Below, piece after piece: positions 35,113 to 44,483 of a stretch of DNA of 64,000 bases (position 1 is its first letter; every line of letters begins with the position of its first letter). Source of the DNA: Mycobacterium kyorinense. GTDB lineage: Bacteria > Actinomycetota > Actinomycetes > Mycobacteriales > Mycobacteriaceae. Position numbers and translations under genes: made by a program. The notes under the pieces were generated by a model. The model ran no database searches. It was not told the origin of the DNA and was given only the letters and a program-made list of their open reading frames with translations. Location of the stretch: positions 1-64,000 of the forward strand of contig NZ_LZKJ01000045.1 in assembly GCF_001672775.1 (NCBI RefSeq). Direction: 5' to 3'.

Positions 35113-36330
35113 ATGCTTCGGATCGGGCTGACCGGAGGGATCGGCGCCGGTAAATCGGCGGTCACTGCGACTTTCGGGGAATGCGGCGGAGTCATCGTCG
35201 ATGCCGACGTCATCGCCCGCGAGGTGGTGGAGCCGGGCACCGAAGGGCTCTCGGCGCTCGTCGACGCGTTCGGTGAGGACATTCTGCTGCCCGACGGTGC
35301 ACTGGACCGGCCGGCATTGGCAGCCAAGGCATTTCAGGACGACGCATCCCGCTCGGTCCTCAATGGCATCGTCCACCCGCTGGTGGGCAGGCGCCGCGAG
35401 GAGATCATCGCGGCCGTTCCCGAAGACTCGGTCATCGTCGAAGACATTCCGCTGCTGGTGGAGTCCGGGATGGCGCCGCTGTTCCCGCTGGTCGTCGTGG
35501 TGTACGCGGACGCCGAACTCCGGCTTCAGCGGCTGGTCGAACAACGCGGCATGGCCGACTCCGACGCCCGCGCCCGCATCGCCGCCCAAGCCACCGACGA
35601 GCAGCGACGCGCCGTCGCCGACGTCTGGCTGGACAACTCGAGTACGCCGGAGGCACTGGCCGAGCGTGCATCCGAGGTGTGGAATCACCGAATTCTGCCG
35701 TTCGCCCGCAATCTGAGCGCCGGAGAAGTGGTCCGTGCACCGGCGCGCCTCGCGCCGGCCGACCCGACGTGGCCCGCCCAGGCCCGACGTATCATCGCCC
35801 GCATCGAAGCGGCGTGCGGCGCAAAGGCGTTGCGCGTCGACCACATCGGATCGACCGCGGTTCCGGGACTCGACGCCAAGGACGTCATCGACATCCAGGT
35901 CACCGTCGAATCATTAGCAGTCGCCGATGAACTCGCCCAGACGCTGCTCCCGATGGGATACCCGAGGATCGCCAACACTGTCGGCGACACCGTCAAACCC
36001 GACGCTCGAAGCACCGTGGAAAACTACGATCACAGTGACGATGCGGTTATGTGGCACAAGCGGATTCACGGCTCAGCAGATCCGGGGCGGCCGACCTACA
36101 TCCATCTGCGGGTCGACGGCTGGCCCAACCAGCAGTTCGCGCTGTTATTCGTCGACTGGCTCACGGCCAATCCCGACGAGCAAACCAGCTATCTGGCCGC
36201 CAAGCGCCAAATCGCCGCCCAAGAGCATCCGACCAGCGCGTCCTACGCCGACGCGAAGGAGCCCTGGTTCGCCGAGGGCTACCGGCGGGCCTGGCAGTGG
36301 GCCGATGCGGTTAAGTGGCGGCCTAGCTGA
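35113..36330 (+). CDS. coaE: Dephospho-CoA kinase fused to a GrpB/UPF0157 domain
   Basis: A 405-aa protein. The N-terminal kinase (about residues 1-200) phosphorylates dephospho-CoA in the last step of CoA synthesis: P-loop GGIGAGKSAV (8-17), DADVIAREVVEPG and EDIPLLVESGM. The C-terminal 200 residues are a GrpB-type nucleotidyltransferase-like domain (LRVDHIGSTAVPGLDAKDVIDIQV, YADAKEPW). The fusion is typical of mycobacteria; the tail domain's role is thought to be regulatory or chaperone-like. ATG 35113 follows the rpsA stop by 5 bp, so the two are probably co-transcribed. Confidence 0.95.
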   Translation: MLRIGLTGGIGAGKSAVTATFGECGGVIVDADVIAREVVEPGTEGLSALVDAFGEDILLPDGALDRPALAAKAFQDDASRSVLNGIVHPLVGRRREEIIAAVPEDSVIVEDIPLLVESGMAPLFPLVVVVYADAELRLQRLVEQRGMADSDARARIAAQATDEQRRAVADVWLDNSSTPEALAERASEVWNHRILPFARNLSAGEVVRAPARLAPADPTWPAQARRIIARIEAACGAKALRVDHIGSTAVPGLDAKDVIDIQVTVESLAVADELAQTLLPMGYPRIANTVGDTVKPDARSTVENYDHSDDAVMWHKRIHGSADPGRPTYIHLRVDGWPNQQFALLFVDWLTANPDEQTSYLAAKRQIAAQEHPTSASYADAKEPWFAEGYRRAWQWADAVKWRPS

Positions 36331-36736
36331 GCGGCGCGCCGCAGGACAGCACTCCGTTCATCGGGTCGGCATTGCCCGGCGTGGGCCGGACGAACTGGTC
36401 GACCTGTGCGGCGACGTTGTCGTCCACGTCGACCTCGCAGTGCACATTCGCCGAATACGGCCAGCGGATCGACACCTGCATGCCGGCCTTCGCGGGGTCG
36501 GCCAGCACCGTATTGGCCTCGAATGTGTTGCCGGGCATGGAGCCCAGGCCCGAGCTGCTGGTCTCGTTGTCATGGATCTGGAAGGTGGCCTGCGCGCCGG
36601 GGGCCACCCCGTCGACTCGGGCGATGTAGGTGACGTTGTGCAGGTCGGCCATCGCGGCCGGGGGAGTTAACTGCGACGCCGCCGCTGCGGCCACAGAAAT
36701 GCCGAACGTCATGGCTTTACGCGTGGTGGAGCTCAT
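36323..36736 (-). CDS. Small exported protein of unknown function
   Basis: A 137-aa protein. A basic start (MSSTTRK) and a hydrophobic Ala-rich stretch to PPAAMA near residue 30 look like a signal peptide with an AxA-type cleavage site. The mature part has two cysteines (VHCEVDV and LSCGAPLS) that could form a disulfide, and a beta-rich pattern. I do not recognise the family. It overlaps the end of coaE tail to tail by 8 bp. TAATCT ends 8 nt before ATG 36736. Confidence 0.7.
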   Translation of the reverse strand: MSSTTRKAMTFGISVAAAAASQLTPPAAMADLHNVTYIARVDGVAPGAQATFQIHDNETSSSGLGSMPGNTFEANTVLADPAKAGMQVSIRWPYSANVHCEVDVDDNVAAQVDQFVRPTPGNADPMNGVLSCGAPLS

Positions 36737-36744
36737 GACTGCAG

Positions 36745-36750
36745 AGATTA
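36745..36750 (-). promoter_or_regulatory. -10 hexamer TAATCT of the small exported protein gene
   Basis: On the minus strand TAATCT ends 8 nt before ATG 36736. It abuts the stop of the upstream fpg-like gene, so it would give this gene its own transcript. Confidence 0.4.
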
Positions 36751-37530
36751 CTACCGGGGCTGGCAGTGCGGGCACCACACTGACGTTCGGCCGCCGACCT
36801 TACCGCGAACCAGCCGCGTGCCGCAGCGCGGACAGCTTGGATCCGGTTCGTCGCGCACACCGGTCAGCCACCGCGGCAAACCGGGCACGCAACCGTGCCG
36901 TATCGCGGTTCGCAGCACCCGCCGCATGGCGGTGTGCAGCTGCTTGATTTCGTCAGCATCAAGCGCGGTGACCGGTCGAGACGGAGGCAGCCGTGTCCGC
37001 CAGCAGATTTCGTCGACGAGCAGATTGCCGAGTCCGGCGATCACGGACTGATCCAACAGTGTCGCTTTCAACCCACCACGCCGGCCCGCCAATATGGCGC
37101 GAAATTCCGCCAGGTTGATGTCCATGGCATCTGGGCCCAGCGAACCCATCACGTTGGCGACGTCCTCGTCGCAGTCGGCCAACCAGACTCCGCGCAACTT
37201 GCGCTGGTCGAGGTAGCGCAGCTCGCCGCGGTCCAGCGAGACCACCAGTCGCTCTTGGCCTTCCGCCTTGGCGCCGTCAGGCGCATAGTATGGATGTCCG
37301 GTCATACCGCTGTGAATCATGAGTGTCGGGCCATCAGTCGGCAGGATCAGCCACTTGCCGTGCCGGCACGGCGCTGCGAAGCGACGGCCTTTCAACGCCC
37401 GCTCCAGTGCCCGGGCAGTGGTGTTGCGCAGAATGCCCGGGTCGCGCACTTCGACGTGGTGCACCCGACGGCCTGGTAGCGTGCCGGCCAGTTCGCGGCG
37501 AAAACCCTCCACATCGGGCAGTTCAGGCAC
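36751..37530 (-). CDS. Fpg/Nei family DNA glycosylase
   Basis: A 259-aa base-excision repair enzyme. After Met removal the catalytic Pro-Glu pair is present (PELPDVE); HGKWLIL supplies the conserved beta-hairpin Lys; the helix-two-turn-helix reads VIAGLGNLLVDEICWRTRL; a C-terminal zinc finger has CPRC and CPHC. Oxidised purine or pyrimidine specificity cannot be assigned, and it may be an additional paralogue of mycobacterial Fpg2/Nei. GTG 37530 overlaps the end of the polymerase gene upstream by 8 bp, making it the last gene of a repair set. Confidence 0.87.
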   Translation of the reverse strand: MPELPDVEGFRRELAGTLPGRRVHHVEVRDPGILRNTTARALERALKGRRFAAPCRHGKWLILPTDGPTLMIHSGMTGHPYYAPDGAKAEGQERLVVSLDRGELRYLDQRKLRGVWLADCDEDVANVMGSLGPDAMDINLAEFRAILAGRRGGLKATLLDQSVIAGLGNLLVDEICWRTRLPPSRPVTALDADEIKQLHTAMRRVLRTAIRHGCVPGLPRWLTGVRDEPDPSCPRCGTRLVRGKVGGRTSVWCPHCQPR

Positions 37531-38413
37531 GGCGTTTGGCCAAGCGCTGCAACGGGCCGGTCAGCGAACGCGCATGCCGGCGCATATCGGTCCACGGATC
37601 GCCTTGCCCGGCCAGTCGTTTGGGGACGTCGCGCAGCGTGAACCGGTCGGGTCGCATACCCCGGCCGTCCAGTTCGTCCCATTCCAGCGGCGTGGCCACC
37701 GGCGCACCCGGGCGGGCCCGCACCGAATACGGCGCGACCGCGGTCTGTGCGTAGGCATTTCGCATGATATCGAGGTATACCCGTTCGCCGCGCTTGCTCT
37801 TGCGGGCCTCAAGCGTGCGGTGCGCCGGATCGTCGGCCACGACGATGTCGGCGACGTCGCGGGCGAATTGCCGAACCGCATCAAAGTCAGCGTCTGCGCG
37901 CAACGGCACGACGACATGCAGACCGCGCGATCCGGTCGTTTGCACGTAAGTTGCCAGACCGAGGTCGGCCAGCACATCGGCGGTTGCGCGGGCCGTCGCC
38001 CGCACCACCGCGAAATCGTTGCCGGACGGATCGAAGTCGAATACCAGTCGGTCCGGCCTATCCAGGCGGTCCCGTCGCGACTGCCAGGCGTGCAGGGTGA
38101 TGCAGTTCTGGTTGGCCAGCCATGCCAGCGCTTCTGGTCGGTGAGCCACCGGATGCACCACACTGCCACCCTCTTTGGCGACCTCCGCAGAGCTCATCCA
38201 CGCCGGCATCGAGTCAGCGAAGTCTTGCTGGACGAACCCGCTTTCATCGATGCCACGTGGGAACCGCTGCAACGTCAACGGTCTGTCCCGCAGGTGCGGC
38301 AGCATCACATCGGCCACTTGGCAGTAGTAGTCGACGAGATCGCCTTTGGTGATCCCGTCGGCGGGAAACAGCACCCGGTCCGGGTGGGTGATCGCGACGT
38401 CGATGCGTGGCAT
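37523..38413 (-). CDS. LigD-type polymerase/primase domain protein (PolDom)
   Basis: A 296-aa stand-alone archaeo-eukaryotic primase-type polymerase like the N-terminal domain of LigD and the mycobacterial PolD proteins. The catalytic Asp126-Phe-Asp128 (VFDFDPSG) binds metal, SRGLHVVVPL carries the conserved Ser/His motif, and YLDIMRNAYAQTAVAPYSVRARPGAPV holds the third Asp and the Arg-rich loop. Such enzymes add ribonucleotides at gaps and breaks. ATG 38413 overlaps the stop of the upstream DNA ligase (TGATG). No Ku gene is in this window. Confidence 0.92.
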   Translation of the reverse strand: MPRIDVAITHPDRVLFPADGITKGDLVDYYCQVADVMLPHLRDRPLTLQRFPRGIDESGFVQQDFADSMPAWMSSAEVAKEGGSVVHPVAHRPEALAWLANQNCITLHAWQSRRDRLDRPDRLVFDFDPSGNDFAVVRATARATADVLADLGLATYVQTTGSRGLHVVVPLRADADFDAVRQFARDVADIVVADDPAHRTLEARKSKRGERVYLDIMRNAYAQTAVAPYSVRARPGAPVATPLEWDELDGRGMRPDRFTLRDVPKRLAGQGDPWTDMRRHARSLTGPLQRLAKRRA

Positions 38414-39462
38414 CAGCGGGTCTCCCGCACCACCTCGTCGGCGGCCTTGTCGGTCCGCAGCCCGATGTAGCGGGGATGGCGCAGTTTGCCCTCGCGGGTC
38501 CACTCGGTGAACCCCACCTCGGCGACGAGTGTTGGTCGTACCCAATGCGTTTTGAGTTCTCGGACCCGGCCGCGGGTGAACGGCGACGTGTCCCGCTCGA
38601 TGGCCGACAACCGCTTGTGCAGGCTGCGCAGCGTCGCGTCGTCGAACCCGGTCCCGACTTTGCCGGCGTAGGCCAGCTCAGCGCCGTCGTAGTAGCCCAC
38701 CAGCAACGCGCCCAGCCCGACTCGGCTGCCCTTCGGTGCGGTGTAGCCGCCGATCACGAACTCTTGATCGCGGACGCATTTGAACTTCAGCCAGTCCGCC
38801 GATCGGCGACCCGCATAGGGCGCGTCGGCCAGCTTGGCGATCACTCCCTCGTCGCCGCGGGCGCAGGCAGCCTGGTATGCGGCCTCACCGTTCTTCACCC
38901 GGTGTGGCGTGAACCGCAGCGGGTCGCTGTATTGAAAAGCGTTCCGCAGCAGTCGCTTACGCCAGGTCAATGGCAGCTCGGTAGTGCGCTGCCCATCCAG
39001 GTGCAGCAGGTCGAAAATGTAGTAGTAGACCGGAATGCCGGTGGTCCTGGCCTGTTGGGGGTTGGTGATGCCCAACCGGCCCTGCAAGCGGGCGAAGCTG
39101 GTGCGCCGTCCTTCGAACGCCACCACTTCGCCGTCGACGACGAAGCGGGATGTCGGCTGGGCGGCAAGGGCGTCCACCAGCTCGGGATAGGTTCCGTTGA
39201 GCGACTGCCGGTTGCGCGACAGCAGCCGCACCCGGTCGCCGTCGCGAAACGCCAGGCAACGTTCGCCGTCGAATTTCCGCTCGAAGATCCAGCGCGGATC
39301 TGAAAACCGCCGGTCGGTAAGGGTGGCCAGAGTAGGCGTCCGCCAGCTGGGCACCGGCTCGTCTCGCAACACCCCGCGAAGCTCGCCCGGCAACTCGATC
39401 ACGACGACTCGCTGAGGGCCATGTGGGGGAGGTACCCGGCTCGATCGTGTACTACGCGTCAC
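38413..39462 (-). CDS. ATP-dependent DNA ligase (LigC-like)
   Basis: A 349-aa ATP-dependent ligase comprising adenylation and OB domains. The adenylated Lys63 is in the motif ERKFDGER; LSRNR, VVDGEVVAF, DEGVIAK and DWLKFK are the further nucleotidyltransferase motifs; the OB domain ends near WTREGKLRHPRYIGLR. It resembles LigC of mycobacteria, which seals nicks in backup end-joining and repair. GTG 39462 overlaps the DUF402 gene upstream by 11 bp, and its stop overlaps the PolDom gene. Confidence 0.93.
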   Translation of the reverse strand: MTRSTRSSRVPPPHGPQRVVVIELPGELRGVLRDEPVPSWRTPTLATLTDRRFSDPRWIFERKFDGERCLAFRDGDRVRLLSRNRQSLNGTYPELVDALAAQPTSRFVVDGEVVAFEGRRTSFARLQGRLGITNPQQARTTGIPVYYYIFDLLHLDGQRTTELPLTWRKRLLRNAFQYSDPLRFTPHRVKNGEAAYQAACARGDEGVIAKLADAPYAGRRSADWLKFKCVRDQEFVIGGYTAPKGSRVGLGALLVGYYDGAELAYAGKVGTGFDDATLRSLHKRLSAIERDTSPFTRGRVRELKTHWVRPTLVAEVGFTEWTREGKLRHPRYIGLRTDKAADEVVRETR

Positions 39463-39997
39463 GCCAGTGGAGCGTCATGCCCTGGCTGGTCAGCCAGCGG
39501 TTCAAGTCGTAGCCGTGCCGCGACAGCCCGTCGACGGCGGTTACGGCGCGTCGCACCGCCTGTTCGGCGGCATCAGGGCTCAGCAGGTTGTGTCGTACAG
39601 CGACCAGTAACTCGTCGACGTCGGCAAGCTGCACCGCGACACCGGTCCGGATCTCCAGGTCGAGATAGCGGTCTTCGGAGCGCCAGATGGCCGGGCCGGG
39701 GGTGTATTCGCCGATGTCCAGGTAGTAGTCGTGGTCGCGTTCGTGGCCCGGATTGAAATGGAAGACGCTGGCACGCACGCCCAGCGAGGGCAGCAGCCAC
39801 GATTCGAGGTAGTGAAATTGGGCGCGGCCGGGGGTGGGCCGCGCCATATACAGGCCCCACGGGCACACGGTGTACTGGTCGACGGCCCGCACGATGCCCT
39901 TTGGATCGGTGTTGGTGCGGGCTACCAGGTCGAACGTCTCGTGCTTGGGCGGATGGATAGCAGTGACTGTAGCCGCGGGAACGATCGTTGTCGGCAT
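39452..39997 (-). CDS. DUF402 family protein (Rv1632c type)
   Basis: A 181-aa protein with the DUF402 pattern: HETFDLVARTNTDPKG, PWGLYMARPTPGRAQFHYLESWLLP and HDYYLDIGEYTP. Some DUF402 proteins are nucleoside-diphosphate phosphatases, but the role here is unproven. It is divergent from uvrB across only 19 bp, as in M. tuberculosis. Its end overlaps the ligase gene, so it may head the ligase-PolDom-glycosylase set. Confidence 0.85.
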   Translation of the reverse strand: MPTTIVPAATVTAIHPPKHETFDLVARTNTDPKGIVRAVDQYTVCPWGLYMARPTPGRAQFHYLESWLLPSLGVRASVFHFNPGHERDHDYYLDIGEYTPGPAIWRSEDRYLDLEIRTGVAVQLADVDELLVAVRHNLLSPDAAEQAVRRAVTAVDGLSRHGYDLNRWLTSQGMTLHWRDA

Positions 39998-40004
39998 CTC
40001 GTTC

Positions 40005-40010
40005 TAGGCT
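40005..40010 (+). promoter_or_regulatory. -10 hexamer TAGGCT of uvrB
   Basis: TAGGCT ends 6 nt before ATG 40017, indicating leaderless transcription from the 19-bp DUF402-uvrB gap. Confidence 0.55.
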
Positions 40011-40016
40011 TTTGAT

Positions 40017-42185
40017 ATGGCTTTTGCTACCGAACATCCGGTGGTCGCGCACTCGGAGTACCGCCCGGCCGAAGAGGCGGTGGAGGGGTTGGTGCGTACC
40101 GGCGGCCGCTTCGAGGTGGTCAGCCCGCACGCGCCGGCCGGAGACCAGCCGGCCGCCATCGACGAGTTGGAGCGGCGGATCCAGGCGGGGGAGCGCGACG
40201 TGGTGCTGCTCGGCGCCACCGGCACCGGCAAGTCGGCCACCACCGCGTGGCTGATCGAGCGGCTGCAGCGGCCCACCCTGGTGATGGCGCCCAACAAGAC
40301 GCTGGCCGCGCAGTTGGCCAATGAGCTTCGAGAAATGTTGCCGCACAACGCGGTCGAGTACTTCGTATCGTACTACGACTACTACCAGCCCGAGGCCTAC
40401 ATCGCGCAAACCGACACCTACATCGAGAAGGACAGCTCGATCAACGACGACGTGGAGCGGCTGCGGCACTCCGCCACGTCGGCGCTGCTGTCGCGGCGCG
40501 ACGTGGTGGTGGTGGCGTCAGTGTCGTGCATCTACGGGCTGGGCACGCCGCAGTCCTACCTCGACCGCTCCGTCGAACTGCGGGTGGGCAACGAGGTTCC
40601 CCGGGACGGTCTGCTGCGGCTGCTGGTAGATGTGCAGTACACCCGCAACGATCTGTCCTTCACCCGCGGCTCGTTCCGGGTGCGTGGCGACACCGTCGAG
40701 ATCATCCCCTCCTACGAGGAGCTGGCGGTCCGCATCGAATACTTCGGCGACGAGATCGAGGCGCTGTACTACCTGCACCCGCTGACCGGCGAGGTGATCC
40801 GCAAGGTCGACTCGCTGCGGATCTTCCCAGCCACCCACTATGTCGCCGGCCCGGAGCGGATGGCACACGCGATCTCCACCATCGAGGAGGAGCTGGCCGA
40901 GCGGCTGGCCGAACTGGAAGGTCAGGGCAAGCTGCTGGAGGCTCAACGGCTGCGGATGCGCACCAACTACGACATCGAGATGATGCGCCAAGTCGGGTTC
41001 TGTTCCGGCATCGAAAACTATTCGCGGCATATCGATGCCCGCCCCGCCGGCTCGGCGCCGGCGACGCTGCTGGACTACTTCCCCGAGGATTTCCTGCTGG
41101 TCATCGACGAGTCGCATGTGACCGTGCCGCAAATCGGCGGCATGTACGAAGGCGACATCTCGCGCAAACGCAACCTGGTCGACTACGGTTTCCGGTTGCC
41201 GTCAGCCGTCGACAACCGCCCGCTGACCTGGGAGGAATTCGCGTCGCGGATCGGGCAGACGGTGTATCTGTCGGCCACCCCGGGCCCCTACGAGCTCAGC
41301 CAGTCCGGCGGGGAGTTCGTCGAGCAGGTGATTCGGCCTACCGGGCTGGTCGACCCGAAGGTCGTGGTCAAACCGACCAAGGGCCAGATCGATGACCTGA
41401 TCGGCGAGATCCGCAAACGCACCGAGGCCGACCAGCGGGTGCTGGTGACGACGCTGACCAAGAAGATGGCCGAGGACCTCACCGACTATCTGCTGGAGAT
41501 GGGCATCCGGGTGCGCTATCTGCACTCCGAGGTCGACACGCTGCGCCGGGTCGAGCTGCTGCGCCAGCTGCGCCTCGGCGACTACGACGTGCTGGTCGGC
41601 ATCAACCTGTTGCGTGAGGGCCTGGACCTGCCGGAGGTATCGCTGGTGTCGATCCTCGACGCCGACAAGGAGGGCTTCCTGCGCTCGTCGCGAAGCCTGA
41701 TCCAGACCATCGGCCGCGCGGCCCGCAACGTGTCCGGCGAGGTGCATATGTACGCGGACACGATGACCGATTCGATGAAAGAGGCCATCGACGAGACCGA
41801 GCGGCGGCGCGCCAAGCAGATCGCCTACAACGAGGCCAACGGCATCGATCCGCAACCGCTGCGCAAGAAGATCGCCGACATTCTCGACCAGGTGTACCGG
41901 GAGGCCGACGACTCTGACACCGTCGAAATGGGTTCCGGACGCAGCATTTCTCGCGGTCGGCGCGCGCAGGGCGAACCAGGCCGGGTGGTCAGTGCCGGCA
42001 TCGTCGAGGGCCGCGACACCGCCAACATGCCGCGCGCCGAGCTGGCCGATCTGATCAAGGACCTCACCGCACAGATGATGGCCGCCGCCCGCGATCTGCA
42101 GTTCGAGCTGGCGGCGCGGTTCCGCGACGAGATTGCCGACCTGAAGAAAGAGCTGCGCGGTATGGACGCTGCCGGTCTCAAGTGA
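40017..42185 (+). CDS. uvrB: Excinuclease ABC subunit B
   Basis: A 722-aa damage-verifying helicase of nucleotide excision repair. The Walker A motif GATGTGKS lies near residue 72, the beta-hairpin block [10 protein letters not shown] and the DESH motif (LLVIDESH) follow, then the helicase motifs [14 protein letters not shown] and QTIGRAARN. The C-terminal UVR domain ([26 protein letters not shown]) contacts UvrA and UvrC. Relative to the M. tuberculosis protein there is a short insertion near residue 25. The stop overlaps the next gene. Confidence 0.97.
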   Translation: MAFATEHPVVAHSEYRPAEEAVEGLVRTGGRFEVVSPHAPAGDQPAAIDELERRIQAGERDVVLLGATGTGKSATTAWLIERLQRPTLVMAPNKTLAAQLANELREMLPHNAVEYFVSYYDYYQPEAYIAQTDTYIEKDSSINDDVERLRHSATSALLSRRDVVVVASVSCIYGLGTPQSYLDRSVELRVGNEVPRDGLLRLLVDVQYTRNDLSFTRGSFRVRGDTVEIIPSYEELAVRIEYFGDEIEALYYLHPLTGEVIRKVDSLRIFPATHYVAGPERMAHAISTIEEELAERLAELEGQGKLLEAQRLRMRTNYDIEMMRQVGFCSGIENYSRHIDARPAGSAPATLLDYFPEDFLLVIDESHVTVPQIGGMYEGDISRKRNLVDYGFRLPSAVDNRPLTWEEFASRIGQTVYLSATPGPYELSQSGGEFVEQVIRPTGLVDPKVVVKPTKGQIDDLIGEIRKRTEADQRVLVTTLTKKMAEDLTDYLLEMGIRVRYLHSEVDTLRRVELLRQLRLGDYDVLVGINLLREGLDLPEVSLVSILDADKEGFLRSSRSLIQTIGRAARNVSGEVHMYADTMTDSMKEAIDETERRRAKQIAYNEANGIDPQPLRKKIADILDQVYREADDSDTVEMGSGRSISRGRRAQGEPGRVVSAGIVEGRDTANMPRAELADLIKDLTAQMMAAARDLQFELAARFRDEIADLKKELRGMDAAGLK

Positions 42186-43603
42186 GCTCACCTGCCATCG
42201 AGGCCGCCGGCAGTTGGCGTGCGCTACTGGGCCGCAGATACCTGGGGACGTCAACGTTGCTGGCCGGCGGGGTGGCGCTGTGCGCCACCAACGAGTTCCT
42301 GACGATCAGCCTGTTGCCCAGCACCGTCGCCGACATCGGCGGTGAGCGGCTCTACGCCTGGGTGACCACGCTGTACCTCGTGGGTTCGGTCGTGGCCGCC
42401 ACCACGGTCTACGCCTCGCTGCAGCGGTTCGGCGCCCGCGCGTCCTACCTGCTGGGGGTGGTCGTGTTCGGCATCGGCAGCGTGGTGTGCGCGGCGGCTC
42501 CCACCATGGAAGTCCTGCTGGCGGGCCGCACTGTGCAGGGCGCGGCGGGAGGCCTGCTGGCCGGACTGGGTTACGCGGTGATCAACTCGGCCCTGCCGCG
42601 GGCGCTGTGGACCCGCGCCTCGGCGCTGGTCTCGGCGATGTGGGGTGTCGCGACGGTGGTCGGCCCGGCGATGGGTGGCATCTTCGCTCAGTTCGGGCAG
42701 TGGCGCTGGGCGTTCGGCGCGGTCGCGGTGCTGACCGCGGCGATGGGCGCGCTGGTCCCCGCCGTATTGTCGGCGCGCCGGGTCGACCAGAGCCAGCGCC
42801 CGCCCGCCCTCAAAGTGCCGGTGTGGTCGCTGTTGCTGCTCGGTGCTGCGGCGCTGGCGATCAGCGTCGCGGAGATCCCGCACAACAACCTCGCCACCGT
42901 CGCGTTGCTGGCCGTCAGCGTGCTGCTGGTCGCGGGCTTCGTGGTGGTCGATCGGCGGATGGCCGCCGCGGTGTTGCCGCGCAGCGCGTTCGGATCGGGT
43001 CCGCTGAAATGGATCTATCTGACTATGGCGCTGCTGATGGGCGCCGCGATGGTCGACATGTACGTGCCGTTGTTCGGTCAACGGCTGGCCCACCTGGTTC
43101 CGGTAGCGGCCGGCTTTCTGGGCGCGGCACTGGCCGTCGGATGGACGGTCAGCGAGATCGCCAGTGCATCACTGAAAAGCGTCCGCGTCATTGCTCGCGT
43201 GGTTGCGGCTGCCCCGCTGATCACGGCGGTGGGCTTGGGGTTGGGTGCGGTCACCCAAGTCGACAACGCCCCGGTCGGCGTCGTCGTGCTGTGGGCATTG
43301 GCCCTGCTGATCACCGGCAGTGGTATCGGGGTGGCGTGGCCGCACCTGTCGGCCTGGGCGATGGACTGCGTCGACGATCCGGCCGAGGGCGGTGCCGCAG
43401 CAGCGGCGATCAACACGGTGCAACTGATTTCCGGAGCTTTCGGCGCGGGGTTGGCCGGCGTGGTGGTCAACAGCACCGAGGGCGGCGCGGTCATGGCGGC
43501 GCGCTGGCTGTTCGCAGTGTTCACGGTGCTGGCCGCAGTCGGAGTGCTGGCCTCCTATCGGGCCACCCGGGGACACCGCTGCACGGCGGCGGCGCCGGGC
43601 TAG
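42182..43603 (+). CDS. MFS transporter (Rv1634 type, drug-efflux-like)
   Basis: A 473-aa integral membrane protein with about fourteen hydrophobic helices. The first helix pair follows the DHA2-like pattern ([27 protein letters not shown]), and [20 protein letters not shown] is the conserved motif of drug:proton antiporters. It corresponds to Rv1634, a putative efflux protein. GTG 42182 overlaps the uvrB stop (GTGA), so it is expressed with the repair gene. The substrate is unknown. Confidence 0.88.
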   Translation: MSSPAIEAAGSWRALLGRRYLGTSTLLAGGVALCATNEFLTISLLPSTVADIGGERLYAWVTTLYLVGSVVAATTVYASLQRFGARASYLLGVVVFGIGSVVCAAAPTMEVLLAGRTVQGAAGGLLAGLGYAVINSALPRALWTRASALVSAMWGVATVVGPAMGGIFAQFGQWRWAFGAVAVLTAAMGALVPAVLSARRVDQSQRPPALKVPVWSLLLLGAAALAISVAEIPHNNLATVALLAVSVLLVAGFVVVDRRMAAAVLPRSAFGSGPLKWIYLTMALLMGAAMVDMYVPLFGQRLAHLVPVAAGFLGAALAVGWTVSEIASASLKSVRVIARVVAAAPLITAVGLGLGAVTQVDNAPVGVVVLWALALLITGSGIGVAWPHLSAWAMDCVDDPAEGGAAAAAINTVQLISGAFGAGLAGVVVNSTEGGAVMAARWLFAVFTVLAAVGVLASYRATRGHRCTAAAPG

Positions 43604-43606
43604 TCT
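43601..43606 (+). promoter_or_regulatory. -10 hexamer TAGTCT of the SCO6745-family gene
   Basis: TAGTCT ends 7 nt before GTG 43614 and partly overlaps the stop of the MFS gene; leaderless arrangement. Confidence 0.5.
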
Positions 43607-43613
43607 CAGCACC

Positions 43614-44483
43614 GTGGACGCCTTCGCCGCCGGACGACTGACCCGCTCCCTGGACGCATTGCACTCCGTCGTCTACTTCCTGCCCGAGGCCAACGAGAAG
43701 TTCGGCGAGCTGGGCATGGACTTCCGGACGCACTACTTCGCCGGCCGATCCGCGGCGATGGGCGCGGTTTCAGCGAATGTCGTTGCGGCCACGTTCTATA
43801 ACTTCAACCCCGAATTGGTCGCCAGCGCCATTCCGGCCGCCTGGGAGCTGGCATCGCCGGCGACGGTGACCAAGGTGCGCTACCAGATCGTTGCGACGGC
43901 GTTGCCGCGGGTGCTCGGTGAGAAGCTCACGCAATCCACGGAATTGGCGCATGCGGCGGCATTGCTGCGGGCCATCGCGGAAGCGATCCCCAACGCCGAT
44001 GGCCGACCGTTGTACGCCGGGCACGCCGAGCTGCCCTGGCCCGATAGCCCGATCGCCCAGTTGTGGCACGCGATCACGTTGTTGCGGGAATACCGCGGCG
44101 ACGGGCATATCGCCGCGTTGGTGGCCAACGGCCTCAGCGGTCTGCACGCGTTGATCACCCATACCGCAACGGGAATCGGCTTCAACGCCGACTATGCGCG
44201 GCGGATGCGCGGGTGGAGCGTCGATCAATGGGATGCCGCGACACAGGACCTGATGTCACGAGGCATTCTGGGCAGTGCCGGTGAGCTGGCGTCGGCCGGC
44301 ACCGAGTTGCGGTCCGCCATCGAGGATCTCACCGACGAGCTGGGATACGCGCCGTGGCGGACGGTGACCGCCGACCAGGCTGACCAACTGGTCAGCTTCG
44401 CCACAATGATCCGTACGGCGGTCCAATCCGCCGACGTGTTTCCCAGCGGGCTGTTCGGCCCCCGTCACGGCGAGCACCGCTAA
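43614..44483 (+). CDS. SCO6745-family protein, function unknown
   Basis: A 289-aa predicted soluble helical protein of the actinobacterial SCO6745 family, recognisable by LHSVVYFLPEANEKF, YFAGRSAAMG, LLREYRGDGHIAAL and the Trp-Asp rich RGWSVDQWDAA. No catalytic motif is evident. The C-terminal part resembles a winged-helix region in relatives, but DNA binding is not shown. It overlaps the convergent DUF2254 gene by 4 bp. Confidence 0.75.
   Translation: MDAFAAGRLTRSLDALHSVVYFLPEANEKFGELGMDFRTHYFAGRSAAMGAVSANVVAATFYNFNPELVASAIPAAWELASPATVTKVRYQIVATALPRVLGEKLTQSTELAHAAALLRAIAEAIPNADGRPLYAGHAELPWPDSPIAQLWHAITLLREYRGDGHIAALVANGLSGLHALITHTATGIGFNADYARRMRGWSVDQWDAATQDLMSRGILGSAGELASAGTELRSAIEDLTDELGYAPWRTVTADQADQLVSFATMIRTAVQSADVFPSGLFGPRHGEHR

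Noticed and set aside
36323..36736. Assignment of the small exported protein to the MmpS family
   Set aside because: The size and signal-like start are similar, but it has no membrane-anchored MmpS pattern or neighbouring MmpL gene.
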